From positions 1-33,204 of the forward strand of contig BBFS01000050.1 of the NCBI GenBank assembly GCA_001313365.1: 33,204 bases of DNA, written 5' to 3'. Within the stretch, counting starts at the first letter, position 1, and the number at the start of each line of letters is the position of its first letter. Shown here piece by piece: positions 10,031 through 18,986 of this stretch. The notes below the pieces were generated by a model, which saw only the letters and a program-made list of their open reading frames with translations, searched no databases and had not been told where the DNA came from. A program made the translations under genes and the position numbers. Origin of the DNA: Paenarthrobacter nitroguajacolicus JCM 14115 (GTDB lineage Bacteria > Actinomycetota > Actinomycetes > Actinomycetales > Micrococcaceae).

Positions 10031-10832
10031 GTGGCCATCGCTGAAGCTGGTTCGCTGCTCGCACTCAAACGCCGGGCACGCAAGATCAACAGGGTTCTCG
10101 CTGACAAGTATCCCTACGCGCATGCGGAGTTGGATTTCAGGAACCCCTTTGAGCTGGTGGTGGCCACGGTCCTCTCGGCCCAAACCACTGATGTGCTGGT
10201 CAACCAGGTCACCAAGATCCTGTTTGCCCGCTACCCCCCCGATGCCCGCGCCATGGCTGAAGCGGATCCCGTCGAGCTGGAGACCATACTCCAGCCGACG
10301 GGCTTCTTCAGGGCCAAAGCGAGGAACGTCCTGGCACTCAGTACACGGCTTGTGGATGAGTACGACGGCGTGGTCCCGGGACGTCTTGAAGATTTGGTGA
10401 CGCTCCCGGGCGTCGGGCGCAAGACCGCGAACGTGGTTTTGGGTAATGCGTTCGGCGTTCCCGGGATCACGGTGGATACGCACTTTGGTCGGCTGGCCCG
10501 CCGGTTCGGGTGGACGGCCTCGGACGATCCTGTGAAGATCGAGTTCGACGTCGCCGACTTGTTTGAACCCCCCGGGACTGGACCATGCTCTCGCATCGAG
10601 TGGTGTTCCACGGTCGCAGGGTCTGCCATTCCAGGAAGCCGGCCTGTGGTGCCTGCCGGTCGCGAGCCTCTGTCCGAGCTATGGCGAGGGCGAAACGGAC
10701 CCCCCCGTCAAGGCAGCCAAGCTGCTGAAGTATGAGCTTGCGCCTGGAAACGAAGAGTTGCTGGAAAAGCTCCTGGCCGAGACGCACAGGGCTGCGGAGA
10801 TCCGCATGGAATCGCAAAGGAGGCCCGGGTGA
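10031..10832 (+). CDS. nth: Endonuclease III (base-excision DNA glycosylase/AP lyase)
   Basis: It removes oxidised pyrimidines and cuts at abasic sites. The helix-hairpin-helix [14 protein letters not shown] carries the catalytic Lys, and the catalytic Asp lies in [17 protein letters not shown]6-C-X2-C-X5-C iron-sulfur loop ([17 protein letters not shown]) can be read near 10620-10675. The GTG start follows AGCAGGA. The frame is disturbed at C6 10568-10573 and C7 10700-10706, which is why the iron-sulfur end appears detached. About 265 residues is normal for actinobacterial Nth with its C-terminal extension. The stop overlaps the NUDIX start as GTGA. Confidence 0.95.
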
Positions 10833-11510
10833 CCGCGCTTGAGGAACTTTCAGCGCTGGTCGCCCGCTTTGAAGACGGCCAGCAACAGCACACGGCCCTC
10901 TGGGAGAAGCTTCCCGTCACCCCCCCGAAACCAACCGGGCCGCGGCAGTCTTGATGCTTTTCGGCGTACTGGACAACATTCCTGCCGAATCGGGGGGGCG
11001 GCCTATCGCGCCGGCCGACCTCGATGTCCTCTTGCTGGAACGGGCGCACACCCTTGACGACCATCCGGGCCAAGTGGCGTTCCCGGGCGGCAGCGTGGAT
11101 CCGGAAGATGAGTCGGTAGTGGCCGCCGCCCTTCGTGAAGCTGTGGAAGAAACGGGCCTGGATGCGGGTGGCGTCCGGGTTCTCGGAGTCATCCCGGAAC
11201 TTGGCCTCATTCGCAGCAACTTCCGGGTGACGCCGGTGCTGGCGTGGTGGGATGCACCATCGCCCATTCGGGTAGTGGACTACGCCGAGTCTGCGCAGGT
11301 CTTCAGGGTGCCCGTGCGTGACCTCCTGGACCCGGTTAATCGCGTCACGGCCACCATCTCCCGGTTCGGCCGCACGTACACCAGCCCTGGTTTCACCGTA
11401 AATGGCGTGCTGGTATGGGGCTTCACGGGACTGGTCCTCAGCGGACTCTTCGACGAACTGGCTGGACCGTTCCCTGGGACAAGGACAAGCTGCGGGATAT
11501 CGACCTCTGA
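10829..11510 (+). CDS. NUDIX hydrolase, CoA-pyrophosphatase-like
   Basis: The NUDIX box GX5EX7REUXEEXGU is complete, from GGSVDPEDE through REAVEETGL near 11087-11160. Flanking sequence (LLERAHTLDDHPGQVAFPGG before the box, LGVIPELGLIRSNFRVTPVLAW after) resembles the CoA diphosphatase group (NudL/YeaB). The substrate is not proven by sequence. GTG 10829 overlaps the nth stop. Breaks lie at C7 10920-10926 and near 11474. The corrected C-terminus reads WTVPWDKDKLRDIDL and stops at TGA 11508-11510, earlier than the uncorrected frame (11553). Confidence 0.88.
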
Positions 11511-11549
11511 CGAGTCCTTACCAGACTGGCCCTGCGCGCTGGTGACTGT

Positions 11550-11750
11550 TTAGGCAGCCTTGCGGGCCGTCGTCGAACGGTCCACGATCAGTCCGGTCGC
11601 GGCGTTTTCCCGCACGGCGTTGATGCCGGCGACCACACCTTCCAGGTGCGTGAAAGTTGGTGATACGGCCACGACGGTTCCGTCGGCCGCAGTAAGGCGG
11701 AACCGGTAACCTTCGTCGTTGTCCTTGAGAATTTCAAACCTGCCAGCCAT
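11550..11750 (-). CDS. DUF1508 (YegP-type) small protein
   Basis: This is a 66-residue single-domain protein: GRFEILKDNDEGYRFRL, then AADGTVVAVS, then GVVAGINAVRENA. That is one copy of the DUF1508 motif in which a query residue pattern [FY]-x-[FW]-x-L-x-A-x-[ND]-G is followed by a helix. The biochemical role of the family is not established. ATG 11750 follows a purine-rich ribosome site (AAAAGG then GGAAG on the minus strand) that contains one of the overlong G runs (plus-strand C7 11761-11767). Confidence 0.85.
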   Translation of the reverse strand: MAGRFEILKDNDEGYRFRLTAADGTVVAVSPTFTHLEGVVAGINAVRENAATGLIVDRSTTARKAA

Positions 11751-11790
11751 CGAAATGCTTCCCCCCCTTTTGATGCTTCCTTGCACACAG

Positions 11791-11816
11791 ATGTGGACCA
11801 GCAAAACTATCCACAT
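11791..11816. promoter_or_regulatory. Inverted repeat upstream of the DUF1508 gene
   Basis: ATGTGGA (11791-11797) and TCCACAT (11810-11816) form a perfect 7-base dyad with 12 bases between arms. It starts about 40 bases upstream of the DUF1508 start, in the promoter zone. The right arm contains CTATCCACA, one base from a DnaA box, but one box in this context is not evidence of an origin. Confidence 0.3.
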
Positions 11817-11872
11817 AGTGAGACTAGCCAGAACCAAGGGCGAACTAAAGTTACTTTGCAGTACCCGTACCC

Positions 11873-11888
11873 GGCGGGTCATCCCGCC
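11873..11888 (-). terminator. Short GC hairpin after the polymerase gene
   Basis: GGCGGG-TCAT-CCCGCC is a perfect 6-bp stem with a 4-base loop, about 50 bases past the polymerase stop on the minus strand. There is no T tract, so a terminator role is tentative. Confidence 0.3.
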
Positions 11889-11940
11889 TCATACGGGGAG
11901 ATATGACTGGATAGTCCGGCGGCTTCGGGCTATGGTCCGG

Positions 11941-13649
11941 CTACTTCGCTTTGTCGTAGGAATCGACGACGGCGACACTCACCGGAAATTCCACAGGGAT
12001 CCGCCCGAACATCAGTTCTTTCGCCGCTGTTGCCGCTTCTTCGATGGCCCGGATACAGGCGTCTACCGCATGGTCGGGTGCGTGAACCATCACTTCGTCG
12101 TGCAGGAAGAAGACGAGTTCCCCCCCGATAGGTGAGCCTTCGGCGCGCGAAGCCCTCAACCGCCGTCGTAATTCCGCCAGCCAGCACGCCGCCCATTCAG
12201 CAGCCGAGCCTTGGACTACGAAGTTGCGGGTGAAACGGCCCCTGGACCGGGCCAGGTTGTCAGCGCGGCGCTGTTCCTCGGCAGTGGTGGACTGCTGGCT
12301 CCGCAACCAACCAGCCGACGGTGGCGGGCTGCTCCTGCCCAGCCGGGTGGTGACTGTCCGGCCTGCTTCGCCCTCACGAGCAGCCTGCTCCACGAACCCG
12401 ACGGCGCGTGGATAGGTACGCGTGAGCTGCGGCATGAGCCTGCCCGACTCACCCGTAGTAGCGCCGTAGATGGCTCCCAAAAGCGCAATCTTTGCTTTGG
12501 CACGGTCACCGCCAAAACCTTGGGCAGCGATGCCGGCATAGAGGTCCTTGTCGCGAGCCGCCTCCGCCATTTTCGTGTCTTGCGCCAGTGCCACGAGGAC
12601 CCTCGGCTCCAATTGCGAGGCATCGGCGACGATGAGTTTGTGACCCGGGTCCGCATGGACCGCGGCCCGGATGTTACGCGGGATCTGGAGCGCACCACCA
12701 CCGCGTGATGCCCAGCGGCCGGACACTACCCCACCCACCACGTACTCCGGGTGGAACCGCCCGTCACGTACCCACGCGTCCAACCAGGACCAGCCGTTGG
12801 CGGTGTGCAGGCGGGAAAGTTTCTTGTAGGCGAGCAGGGGCTGGATGGCAGGGTGCTTCGATTCCTGGAGCTCCCATTGGCGGGTGCTTTTGACCTCGAT
12901 TCCGTTCCGGTGCAAGGCACGCATGAGGTCCTGCGGGGGGGAGTCCGGATTCAGGCTGGGGGGGGAGTTAAGGATGCTCCGAAGCTCGGCGCAGAGAGCC
13001 TCAAGTGCCGGCGGCCGGTGCCCGAGCGGCGGCCTGGGACCCAGGACATCGGCGAGGATCTGCTGATGCAGCTCTTCGCGCCAAGGGACGCCGGCGTGCT
13101 GCATCTCGATGGCGATGATGGCGCACGCCGACTCCGCGGCAAGGAGTAGCTGTAGGCGTTGTTTCTGCTGGTGAGCCTCGGAGACCTGGGAGATGGCGTG
13201 CTGCTGGGCAGCGAATTCTTCCCTGAGTTCAGCCAGCCCCCCCGCTTTGGAGCTGGACGGTGCAATGTCCTCGAAGAGCGCGCCTTGGTCCACGGGCGGT
13301 GGCGGCGGCTGAAGAGCCCGTGGCGGTGTCGAGTCGTCGTCCTGCGTGAGCTTGACCGCATGCCTGGCGTAGTCCGTATGCGCAGTGAATTCAGAGTGGG
13401 CCAGAATGGTCCGCAGAGCGCCAGATCGTGGCAGCGCTCCAGTTCCATGCCATGGGTCAGCAGTTCCGGATACCAATCCTGGGCGCGATGCCACACCCAG
13501 CGGGGGGGCCGTTGCGCTTCGAATTCACGCACGACGCCGGGCAGCTCGCCACGGGTAACGACGCGCGCGTCAGCAGTGGCCTTTCCGGCGGGGGGGGAGA
13601 TCCTTTGTATGGCTGCGCCTTCCTGGTGGGCGGCGAGCAGCAAATACAT
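11941..13649 (-). CDS. Stand-alone family A DNA polymerase (actinobacterial exonuclease/polymerase type)
   Basis: This is a PolA-like protein of about 570 residues that lacks the 5' nuclease domain of ordinary PolI. Polymerase motif A is IVADASQLEPRVLVALAQD, motif B is the region RAKAKIALLGAIYGATTG with the conserved Lys and Tyr-Gly, and motif C is FFLHDEVMVH with its catalytic Asp-Glu. The first 170 residues should correspond to a reduced exonuclease domain, but I could not identify its catalytic acids. A Pro/Gln-rich linker (ALQPPPPPVDQ) separates the halves. ATG 13649 (MYLLLAAHQEGAA) is chosen because CAGAAT lies exactly 6 bases upstream, as for other genes here. The frame breaks near 13410. 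A repair or damage-tolerance role is inferred from the family. Confidence 0.85.
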
Positions 13650-13655
13650 GGTTCC

Positions 13656-13661
13656 ATTCTG
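13656..13661 (-). promoter_or_regulatory. -10-like hexamer CAGAAT, leaderless polymerase start
   Basis: CAGAAT on the minus strand is followed by GGAACC and then ATG 13649, a spacing of 6. GGAA in the spacer could be read as a weak ribosome site, but it lies only 2 bases from the ATG. Confidence 0.35.
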
Positions 13662-13817
13662 CTGTGCGGAGGGGTGCTGTGGTGTTCCTGGTCCTGGTGC
13701 GGGGCGCGTCCCGGTGCGGGGCGCGACTGTTCCTCCACAGCTGCAGCCGTCCCGGGTTGTGCACATAAGGCATGCAGACCTTTTGTAGTCCCGGCCGCGT
13801 CAATCAGTGTGAATGCC

Positions 13818-14982
13818 ATGAGCATGCGAAATCGTCGGCAAGGGCAAACCAGCAAGCACCACGGGCAAAGCAGCCGCACACCGCAGGGGGGGGACGCGGA
13901 CGGATCCTGGGTGCCCCGCGACGCCGTCGGGATACTGCTTGTTTCCGGCGACCCCTACCTTCAGGAAGAAGCCAAACGGATAATCGCAGCGGCAGGCGGA
14001 AGCCTCAGAACGGCCATTGACGTGGCGGAGGCCGTCCATGGTTGGGATAACGCCGACGTCGTTTTAGTGGGCAGTGATATCCGCGAACTGCCCCCCCGCG
14101 GCGGAGGGCTCCCACAGTTTTGCTCGGCAAAGCCTCTGAAGGTGACGGGCTATGGCGTTTAGCTGCTGCGCTGGGAGCTGAACGGGTAGCCGTTCTACCC
14201 GAGGCCGCCGCCTGGCTGGCTGAACACCTCAGCATGTCCGGATCTCCAGACCCCCCGGGGGGGCACGGTCATCGGAGTCATCGGCGGCAGTGGTGGGGCG
14301 GGAGCTACAACCACCGCGATTTGGCTGGCCCAGGCTGCGGCAGGGCATGGCGTCAGCACCGTGCTCATCGATGGTGACCGTTGGGGCGGAGGACTTGAAC
14401 TGGCGGTGACGGCCGACGAGATTCCGGGCCTACGTTGGCCGGATTTCGCCGAAACCCGCGGCAGCATTGATCCCTCGCAGTTCCGGGACTCCCTGCCCGT
14501 CGCAGGCGGGTTCGCCTTCCTGTCATGGCCCGGGACCAGGGAACCGGCCCATATCCCCCGCGGCCGGTGCTGTAGCTGCCGTGGTTGACGCCGCACGCCG
14601 AAGCTTCGAACTCGTCCTGGTGGATATCGGGCGCAGCGCGGAAGGACTGGGGACGCTCGCGTGGGACTGCGACAGGATCTTGCTGCTGAGCAAGGCCCAC
14701 CTCAAATGCGCGGTGGCGGCCGCGCGCGTCCTCAACGAGCTCCCACCCGTCGACGTCGGACTTCTGGTCCGCGGAACCGGCGCTACGTCCGTGGACGCTC
14801 CGCTGATCTCCGAGTCTTTGGGATTGCCCTTGTTGGGCGTCCTTCCCGAGATGCGTGGCGTGGCGTCAGGCGCCGAACGTGGACGGTTGCTGGAACTCGG
14901 ACGTCGAAAACCGATCAGCCGCTTAGCCGGTTCTGTGCTGGAGTTGAACTCTGTGCTGGAGTTGAACGGCGCCATCCAATGA
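13818..14982 (+). CDS. ssd: Septum-site/CpaE-like protein Ssd of the Tad cluster
   Basis: This belongs to the CpaE/TadZ/MinD-related proteins found at the head of actinobacterial helicase/secretion-neighbourhood clusters. An N-terminal receiver-like part (GILLVSGDPYLQEEAKRIIAAAGG) precedes a MinD-like ATPase fold. Its Walker A is deviant, GGSGGAGATT, with Ala where the signature Lys would be, and VLIDGDRWGGGLE follows. In the mycobacterial homologue an effect on septum formation has been reported; here the role is probably to localise the pilus machine. The start is uncertain: ATG 13818 or 13824, with a G8 run at 13886-13893 between it and the conserved part. Breaks lie at C7 14090-14096 and just after, at C6/G7 14251-14263 and at C5 14555. 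The stop overlaps the TadA start as ATGA. Confidence 0.85.
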
Positions 14983-16240
14983 GCCGCTTCGCCGAGGGGG
15001 GACCCGCCGTCGGCAGGGCCGCAGGCTGGACACCGTCCTTCTTGAGACGGTGCGGGAGTCAGTGCTCGCAGGGAACGGACCCGTAACGCCGTCTACGGTC
15101 GCAGCAGCTGTGCAGGCCAGCGGCAGGCTACTGGGTACTGCCGGGGGCGTTGGAAGCGGCGGAGTCCATCAATGCGGAACTGAACGGGCTGGGACCCCTC
15201 CAACACCTTGCCCAGGATCCTTCGGTCACTGACATCTTCGTTAACGGTCCCGATTCAGTCTGGTTGGACCGCGGTAAGGGCTTGGAACGTTCAGCGGTTC
15301 ACTTCGATACTGAACAACAGATCAGGTTGCTGGCCACCCGCTTGGTTTCAGCCGGGGGGGCAGGAGACTGGACGACGGCTCCCCCCCTGCGTGGATGTCC
15401 GGCTCGAGGGAGGCTACCGGGTCCATGCAGTCCTCGCACCGATATCAACGGCAGGCACCCTGTTGTCCATCCGCATCCGCCGGGAAGAGGTGTTCACCCT
15501 GGCCGAGTTGAGGGAACGCGGGATGTTTTCTGAGCACGTCGAGTCGGTTCTGCGTGCCATCATGGCGCACAAACTGAGCTTCCTTATTAGCGGTGCCACA
15601 GGCTCAGGAAAGACAACCCTGCTCTCCACCATGCTCGGGTTGAGCCATCCGGCGGAGCGATTGGTGCTCATCGAGGACGCCGCCGAGCTCAACCCTGTCC
15701 ACCCGCACGTAGTGACGCTGGAATCGCGCCACGGAAACCTTGAGGAGGAGGGGGGGCCCTGGACCTTGGAGACCTGGTCCGCCAAGCACTACGCATGCGG
15801 CCGGACAGGCTGATTGTAGGCGAGTGCCGAGCGCCGAAGTCCGTGAATTGCTGACCGCACTCAACACCGGTCACACCGGTGGCGGTGGGACTATTCACGC
15901 CAACACCGCCGAGGCTGTGCCAGCACGATTGGTGGCCCTCGGCGCCCTGGCTGGCTTGAATGCCGAAGCCGTTCGGTTGCAAGTCTCCAGTGCCTTGGAC
16001 GTGGTGATTCACGTAGACCGATCCTCGTCGGGGGGGCGGAAAGTGGCATCCATTGGCGTAGTCGTCGATACACGGGCGGGCCAGAAAGTAGTGCCGGCCC
16101 TCAGCTGGAGCCGGTCAGGAATGACATACGGCCCAGCATGGCCCGGACTCGCCGCCCGGCTCTCCCTGGCGCCGCTTGAAGTGGATGACTATCCGCAACA
16201 CGATGATTTGTTGCCACAAGCCGGGGGGGACGGCCCATGA
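14979..16240 (+). CDS. tadA: TadA/CpaF-like secretion ATPase
   Basis: This is the hexameric motor ATPase that powers Flp/Tad pilus assembly. Visible are an N-terminal region with LDTVLLETVRESVLAG and the conserved DPSVTDIFVNGPDSVW. Walker A is GATGSGKTT, the Asp box is VLIEDAAEL, the Walker B region includes PDRLIVGECR, and the His box lies in ALNTGHTGGGGTIHANT. About 410 residues is the usual size. The frame is interrupted near 14997 and 15145 and at the G/C runs near 15354, 15380 and 15750, and again near 15825, always with the family sequence resuming. Overlapping start and stop codons tie it to ssd and tadB. Confidence 0.93.
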
Positions 16241-17040
16241 TCGGGGGGGCGATTGTCCTCATGGCCGCATTGGCGGCGTGGCTGCAGTTCAGCGGCCATG
16301 GTGCCGGGAGGCGACGAATTCGGACGAGCCTGCGGGAGCCGAGAGGCCGGAGTGGTAGCACCAAGGCTCGTGTGGGGGGGTGTGGCACGGCCGCTCACGA
16401 CGAAAGCGGACTGAGCCGTTGTCACTTGTGGTGCTGGTGCAACAGCTCGCAGCCCTCCTGCGCGGCGGGCGGGGGAATCACGAGACTGTGGGAAGAACTA
16501 TGGATTGTCCATGGTTCACGGCAAATCACGGACGGTGGCCCGGCCGTAGTAGCGCAGAAGGGGGAATGCCGGGCTGTCGCACGAGTCGCTACAGGTACTT
16601 GCAGCAGCACGGGCAGCGTCAACCGTTGGAAATTCTTCTGCCGACGCCATCCGTGGAACGGCAGAAAAGGTGTTTCCGCGGCGTGGAAGACCCGAACGAC
16701 GTGTGTGGATGGAACTGGCAGCATGCCTGGACATCGCCGAAACCAGCGGCTGTCCTTTAGCCGACCTCCTCACCCGGTTCGCAGCTCAACTGGAAGCCGA
16801 AGAGGACTCCGAAGCAGCACGCCAGACGGCGCTCGCAGGCCCAAGGCTACCGTTCGCCTGTTGTCGTGGCTCCCGGTGTTCGGGCTTGGCCTGGGGATGG
16901 CATTGGGCGTGGATCCGTTGGGGGGGATCTTACTGAACAACTTCCTGGGGGTTGCCACGTTCGCGGCTGGGCTCTTCCTGACGGTGGCAGGCCGGGTTTG
17001 GTCCTCACGGCTGGTCGCCTCTGCGGCTGGCGGCTGCTGA
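16237..17040 (+). CDS. tadB: TadB-like type II secretion F-domain membrane protein
   Basis: This is an inner-membrane platform protein of the Tad apparatus. A first hydrophobic segment begins at residue 1 (AIVLMAALAAWLQF). It is followed by a basic stretch, PLSLVVLVQQLAALLRGG, and the F-domain core with WMELAACLDIAETSGCPLADLL and FAAQLEAEEDSEAARQTALAGP. Two C-terminal membrane segments follow (LLSWLPVFGLGLGMALG and a second near 16950-17000). The middle (16380-16570) needs several frame corrections. ATG 16237 overlaps the TadA stop (ATGA), and the stop overlaps tadC as TGATG. Confidence 0.82.
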   Translation: MIGGAIVLMAALAAWLQFSGHGAGRRRIRTSLREPRGRSGSTKARVGGCGTAAHDESGLSRCHLWCWCNSSQPSCAAGGGITRLWEELWIVHGSRQITDGGPAVVAQKGECRAVARVATGTCSSTGSVNRWKFFCRRHPWNGRKGVSAAWKTRTTCVDGTGSMPGHRRNQRLSFSRPPHPVRSSTGSRRGLRSSTPDGARRPKATVRLLSWLPVFGLGLGMALGVDPLGGILLNNFLGVATFAAGLFLTVAGRVWSSRLVASAAGGC

Positions 17041-17639
17041 TGCCCGGCGCTCCGGTGTTGTTGATGATCGCAGTCATGGCACTCGCCGCCTTCATCAGCT
17101 TCGCGGCACCCACGCGGCTGAGGGCGCGGCTACGTCTTCGTGACTGGGATTCTGAAACGCCGCAGAAGTCATTGATGGCAGCCCGCGTTGACCCGGCTGC
17201 GGACGGGCTCCGCGATACTGCAATGATGCTGGAGCTGGTGGCTCGATGCTCGACGCGGGCGCTGGAATACGGCGGGCACTGGAACTTATCGCACAGTGTG
17301 CGTCACCACCAATCAGGCAATCACTCCGGCCGGTTGTTGCCGCACTTGCCCTCGGCACCGACTGGGAGACTGCCTGGCGGACTCCTATCAGGCATCCGGC
17401 TGAAGTAGTCCGGCTCAAGGACGCACTGGCTTTTGCAGCCCTGACCGGTGCGCCGTCTGCTTCCATCCTCTATGCACAGGCCGCGAGGGAACGGCGCGAG
17501 CAGTTCCGGGCCGCGGAGAAGCGGGCAGCTGCCTTGGGGGGTAAAGCTGGTGGTTCCTTTGGGTCTCTGCTCGTTGCCGGCCTTTATCTGCCTTGGAATC
17601 GTCCCCCCCGTCCTGATCGCCATGCTTCCCTCTGGCTGA
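17040..17639 (+). CDS. tadC: TadC-like type II secretion F-domain membrane protein
   Basis: This is the second platform protein. It starts with a membrane segment (APVLLMIAVMALAAFISFA). An F-domain follows, containing ELVAAMLDAGAGIRRALELI, DWETAWRT and DALAFAALTGAPSASIL, then the charged helix AARERREQFRAAEKRAAALG, and it ends with LVVPLGLCSLPAFICLGIVP. About 200 residues, shorter than proteobacterial TadC, matches the mycobacterial gene at this locus (Rv3657c). Breaks lie near 17245 and 17540. It is translationally coupled to tadB. Confidence 0.85.
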
Positions 17640-17811
17640 GATGCAGGGGCAAAGCCTGCTCGATGAGGAACTCCGACCTTTCCTCCACATCCAGCCAGTC
17701 AGGAGTGGTTATCCACTTGCAGGAATCGACTTCTTTCGGGTTGCTCCCCCCCGCCACGGAAGAGTCGATTCTGTCGGCAGACCCGCTGGCACTTCTTGAA
17801 AGGAACCCACC
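17640..17811 (+). other. Gap between tadC and the pilin gene; possible small ORF
   Basis: This is the only real gap inside the tad cluster (172 bases). ATG 17641, two bases after the tadC stop, opens a frame of about 52 codons starting MQGQSLLDEELRPFLHI and ending at TGA 17797-17799, across a C7 run (17746-17752). It has no recognisable family and could be chance or a leftover of tadC. The last bases hold the ribosome site AAAGGA of the next gene. Confidence 0.2.
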
Positions 17812-18223
17812 GTGAAAACTACCCTTCCTGACATTCTCCGTGATCTGCCCCGGGATCGACCGGCGCCTGTTGAAGACCCGAAGGTTTCTTCCGGAGAACC
17901 GGCGACAACCCAGCAGTACGAGCTCTCCGAGTACGAGCTTGAGCATAACGACCTCGAGCGATTCGATCTCGAGGACGAACTCGGGCAGTTCGAACTGGGA
18001 TTCGACGATCTTGAGGAGTTCGGGGGACAGACAACTTGCTGACGATGGCTTCTGGGCAAGGACAAGGCTGATGGGTTCGGAAGTGGGCATGGCCACCGCC
18101 GAGTACGCCATAGCTACCCTCGCTGCTGTTGGGCTCGCGGGCCTCCTTGTAGTCATCCTTCGGAGCGAGGAGGTCCGCGGCTTCCTGCTCAACCTGATCC
18201 GTACGGCATTGTCCTTGCCATGA
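17812..18223 (+). CDS. DUF4244 protein, probable Flp-type pilin with long acidic leader
   Basis: GTG 17812 follows AAAGGA by 7 bases. Removing one G from the G5 run near 18022-18026 joins two frames into one protein of about 136 residues. The C-terminal 50 residues are DUF4244: a glycine, then MATAEYAIATLAAVGLAGLL and a hydrophobic helix. The G/XXXXEY pattern (Gly at -1, Glu at +5, Tyr at +6) is that of Flp pilins cut by a prepilin peptidase. The upstream 80 residues are strongly acidic with a five-residue rhythm, xx[Y/F/N/D][E/D]L, about seven times (YEL, YEL, NDL, FDL, FEL, DDL). No peptidase gene is visible in the window. The pilin role is inferred from the motif and the operon. Confidence 0.82.
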
Positions 18224-18613
18224 CGGATGTGCTGCCTGCCGCGGGAGAGTGTTCCGGGGGAGAGACGGAACGGGGGGGCGCTGTCACTGCGGAGTTTGCC
18301 GTCGCCTTGCCGGCCGTTGTGTTGCTCCTGGCATTCCTGCTGGCAGGCGGCGCAGCGGGTATCACCCAACTCCGGCTGGAGGAAGCGGTGAGGGCGGGAG
18401 CGCGCGCCTCCGCCCGGGGGTGAGACGACCGGGTCGGTGGAAGGGATCGTCAAGCGGCTTGCAGGGGACGGCGTCAGCGCGACGCTGACCGACGACGGCG
18501 AGTGGCTGACCGTGACAGCTTCGTCGCCAGTAGGCGGAGCATTAGGACCGCTTGTCCCGTGGACGTTGAAGGCCTCTGCGTCAGCACGGGCAGAAGCGGG
18601 CACCCCCCCGTGA
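18220..18613 (+). CDS. TadE-like minor pseudopilin
   Basis: This is a short protein of about 130 residues. After a soluble start it has the TadE signature GAVTAEFAVALPAVVLLLAF, where the Glu follows the predicted processing Gly as in pilins. It continues with QLRLEEAVRAGARASARG and a beta-rich C-terminal half (SATLTDDGEWLTVTASSPV). ATG 18220 overlaps the previous stop (ATGA). One extra G in the G5 at 18416-18420 hides the second half in this text; the corrected stop is TGA 18611-18613. It corresponds in position to Rv3655c. Confidence 0.85.
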
Positions 18614-18982
18614 AGAGGGTGTTGGTGAATATCCAGCCTGAGCGCGGGGCCGGAACCGTGCTCGCCCTGGGACTTGGGGGCGGTGGTCATGGCGATGCTT
18701 CTTGGACTGCTTTTCCTCGCGCAGGCAGGGGTTATGGCATCCCGGGCCGCATCGGCAGCCGATCTGGCGGCTCTGGCAGCAGCAGATGCTGCCAGGGGGT
18801 CTTGCTTCCGGGGGGGAACCTTGTGCCGTCGCAGCAGACGTGGCCGAAAAGCACGATACGCAGCTCACGTCCTGCACGGTAGCCGGGGGGGGAACGTGGT
18901 GGAGGTCGCCACTGAGGTGGCAAACCCCTTCCGGTGGGGCGTTGCCACTGGCCGCGCACGGGCCGGACCCCCCCCTCCGTAG
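18610..18982 (+). CDS. Second TadE-like protein of the secretion neighbourhood (Rv3654c-like)
   Basis: This is the last gene of the cluster, about 120 residues. After ERGAGTVLALGL it has a hydrophobic helix (AVVMAMLLGLLFLAQAGVMA), then SRAASAADLAALAAADAARG, the hallmark of this TadE/TadG-like group. A small domain follows with two cysteines (EPCAVAADVA ... TSCTVAGG) and NVVEVATEVANP. It is predicted to be membrane-anchored and exported. GTG 18610 overlaps the TadE stop. Breaks lie near 18678 and at the G runs near 18795-18815 and 18885. The stop TAG 18980-18982 lies 4 bases from the end of the converging helicase gene. Confidence 0.78.
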
Positions 18983-18986
18983 GCAC

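Noticed and set aside
11791..11816. DnaA boxes marking a replication origin
   Set aside because: Only one near-match (CTATCCACA) with a weaker mirror copy; no dnaA, dnaN or box cluster is nearby.
17584..18690. 368-codon open frame on the minus strand
   Set aside because: It lies antisense to tadC, the pilin and tadE. Its low-complexity Leu/Glu/Ser runs mirror the acidic pentad tract on the coding strand.
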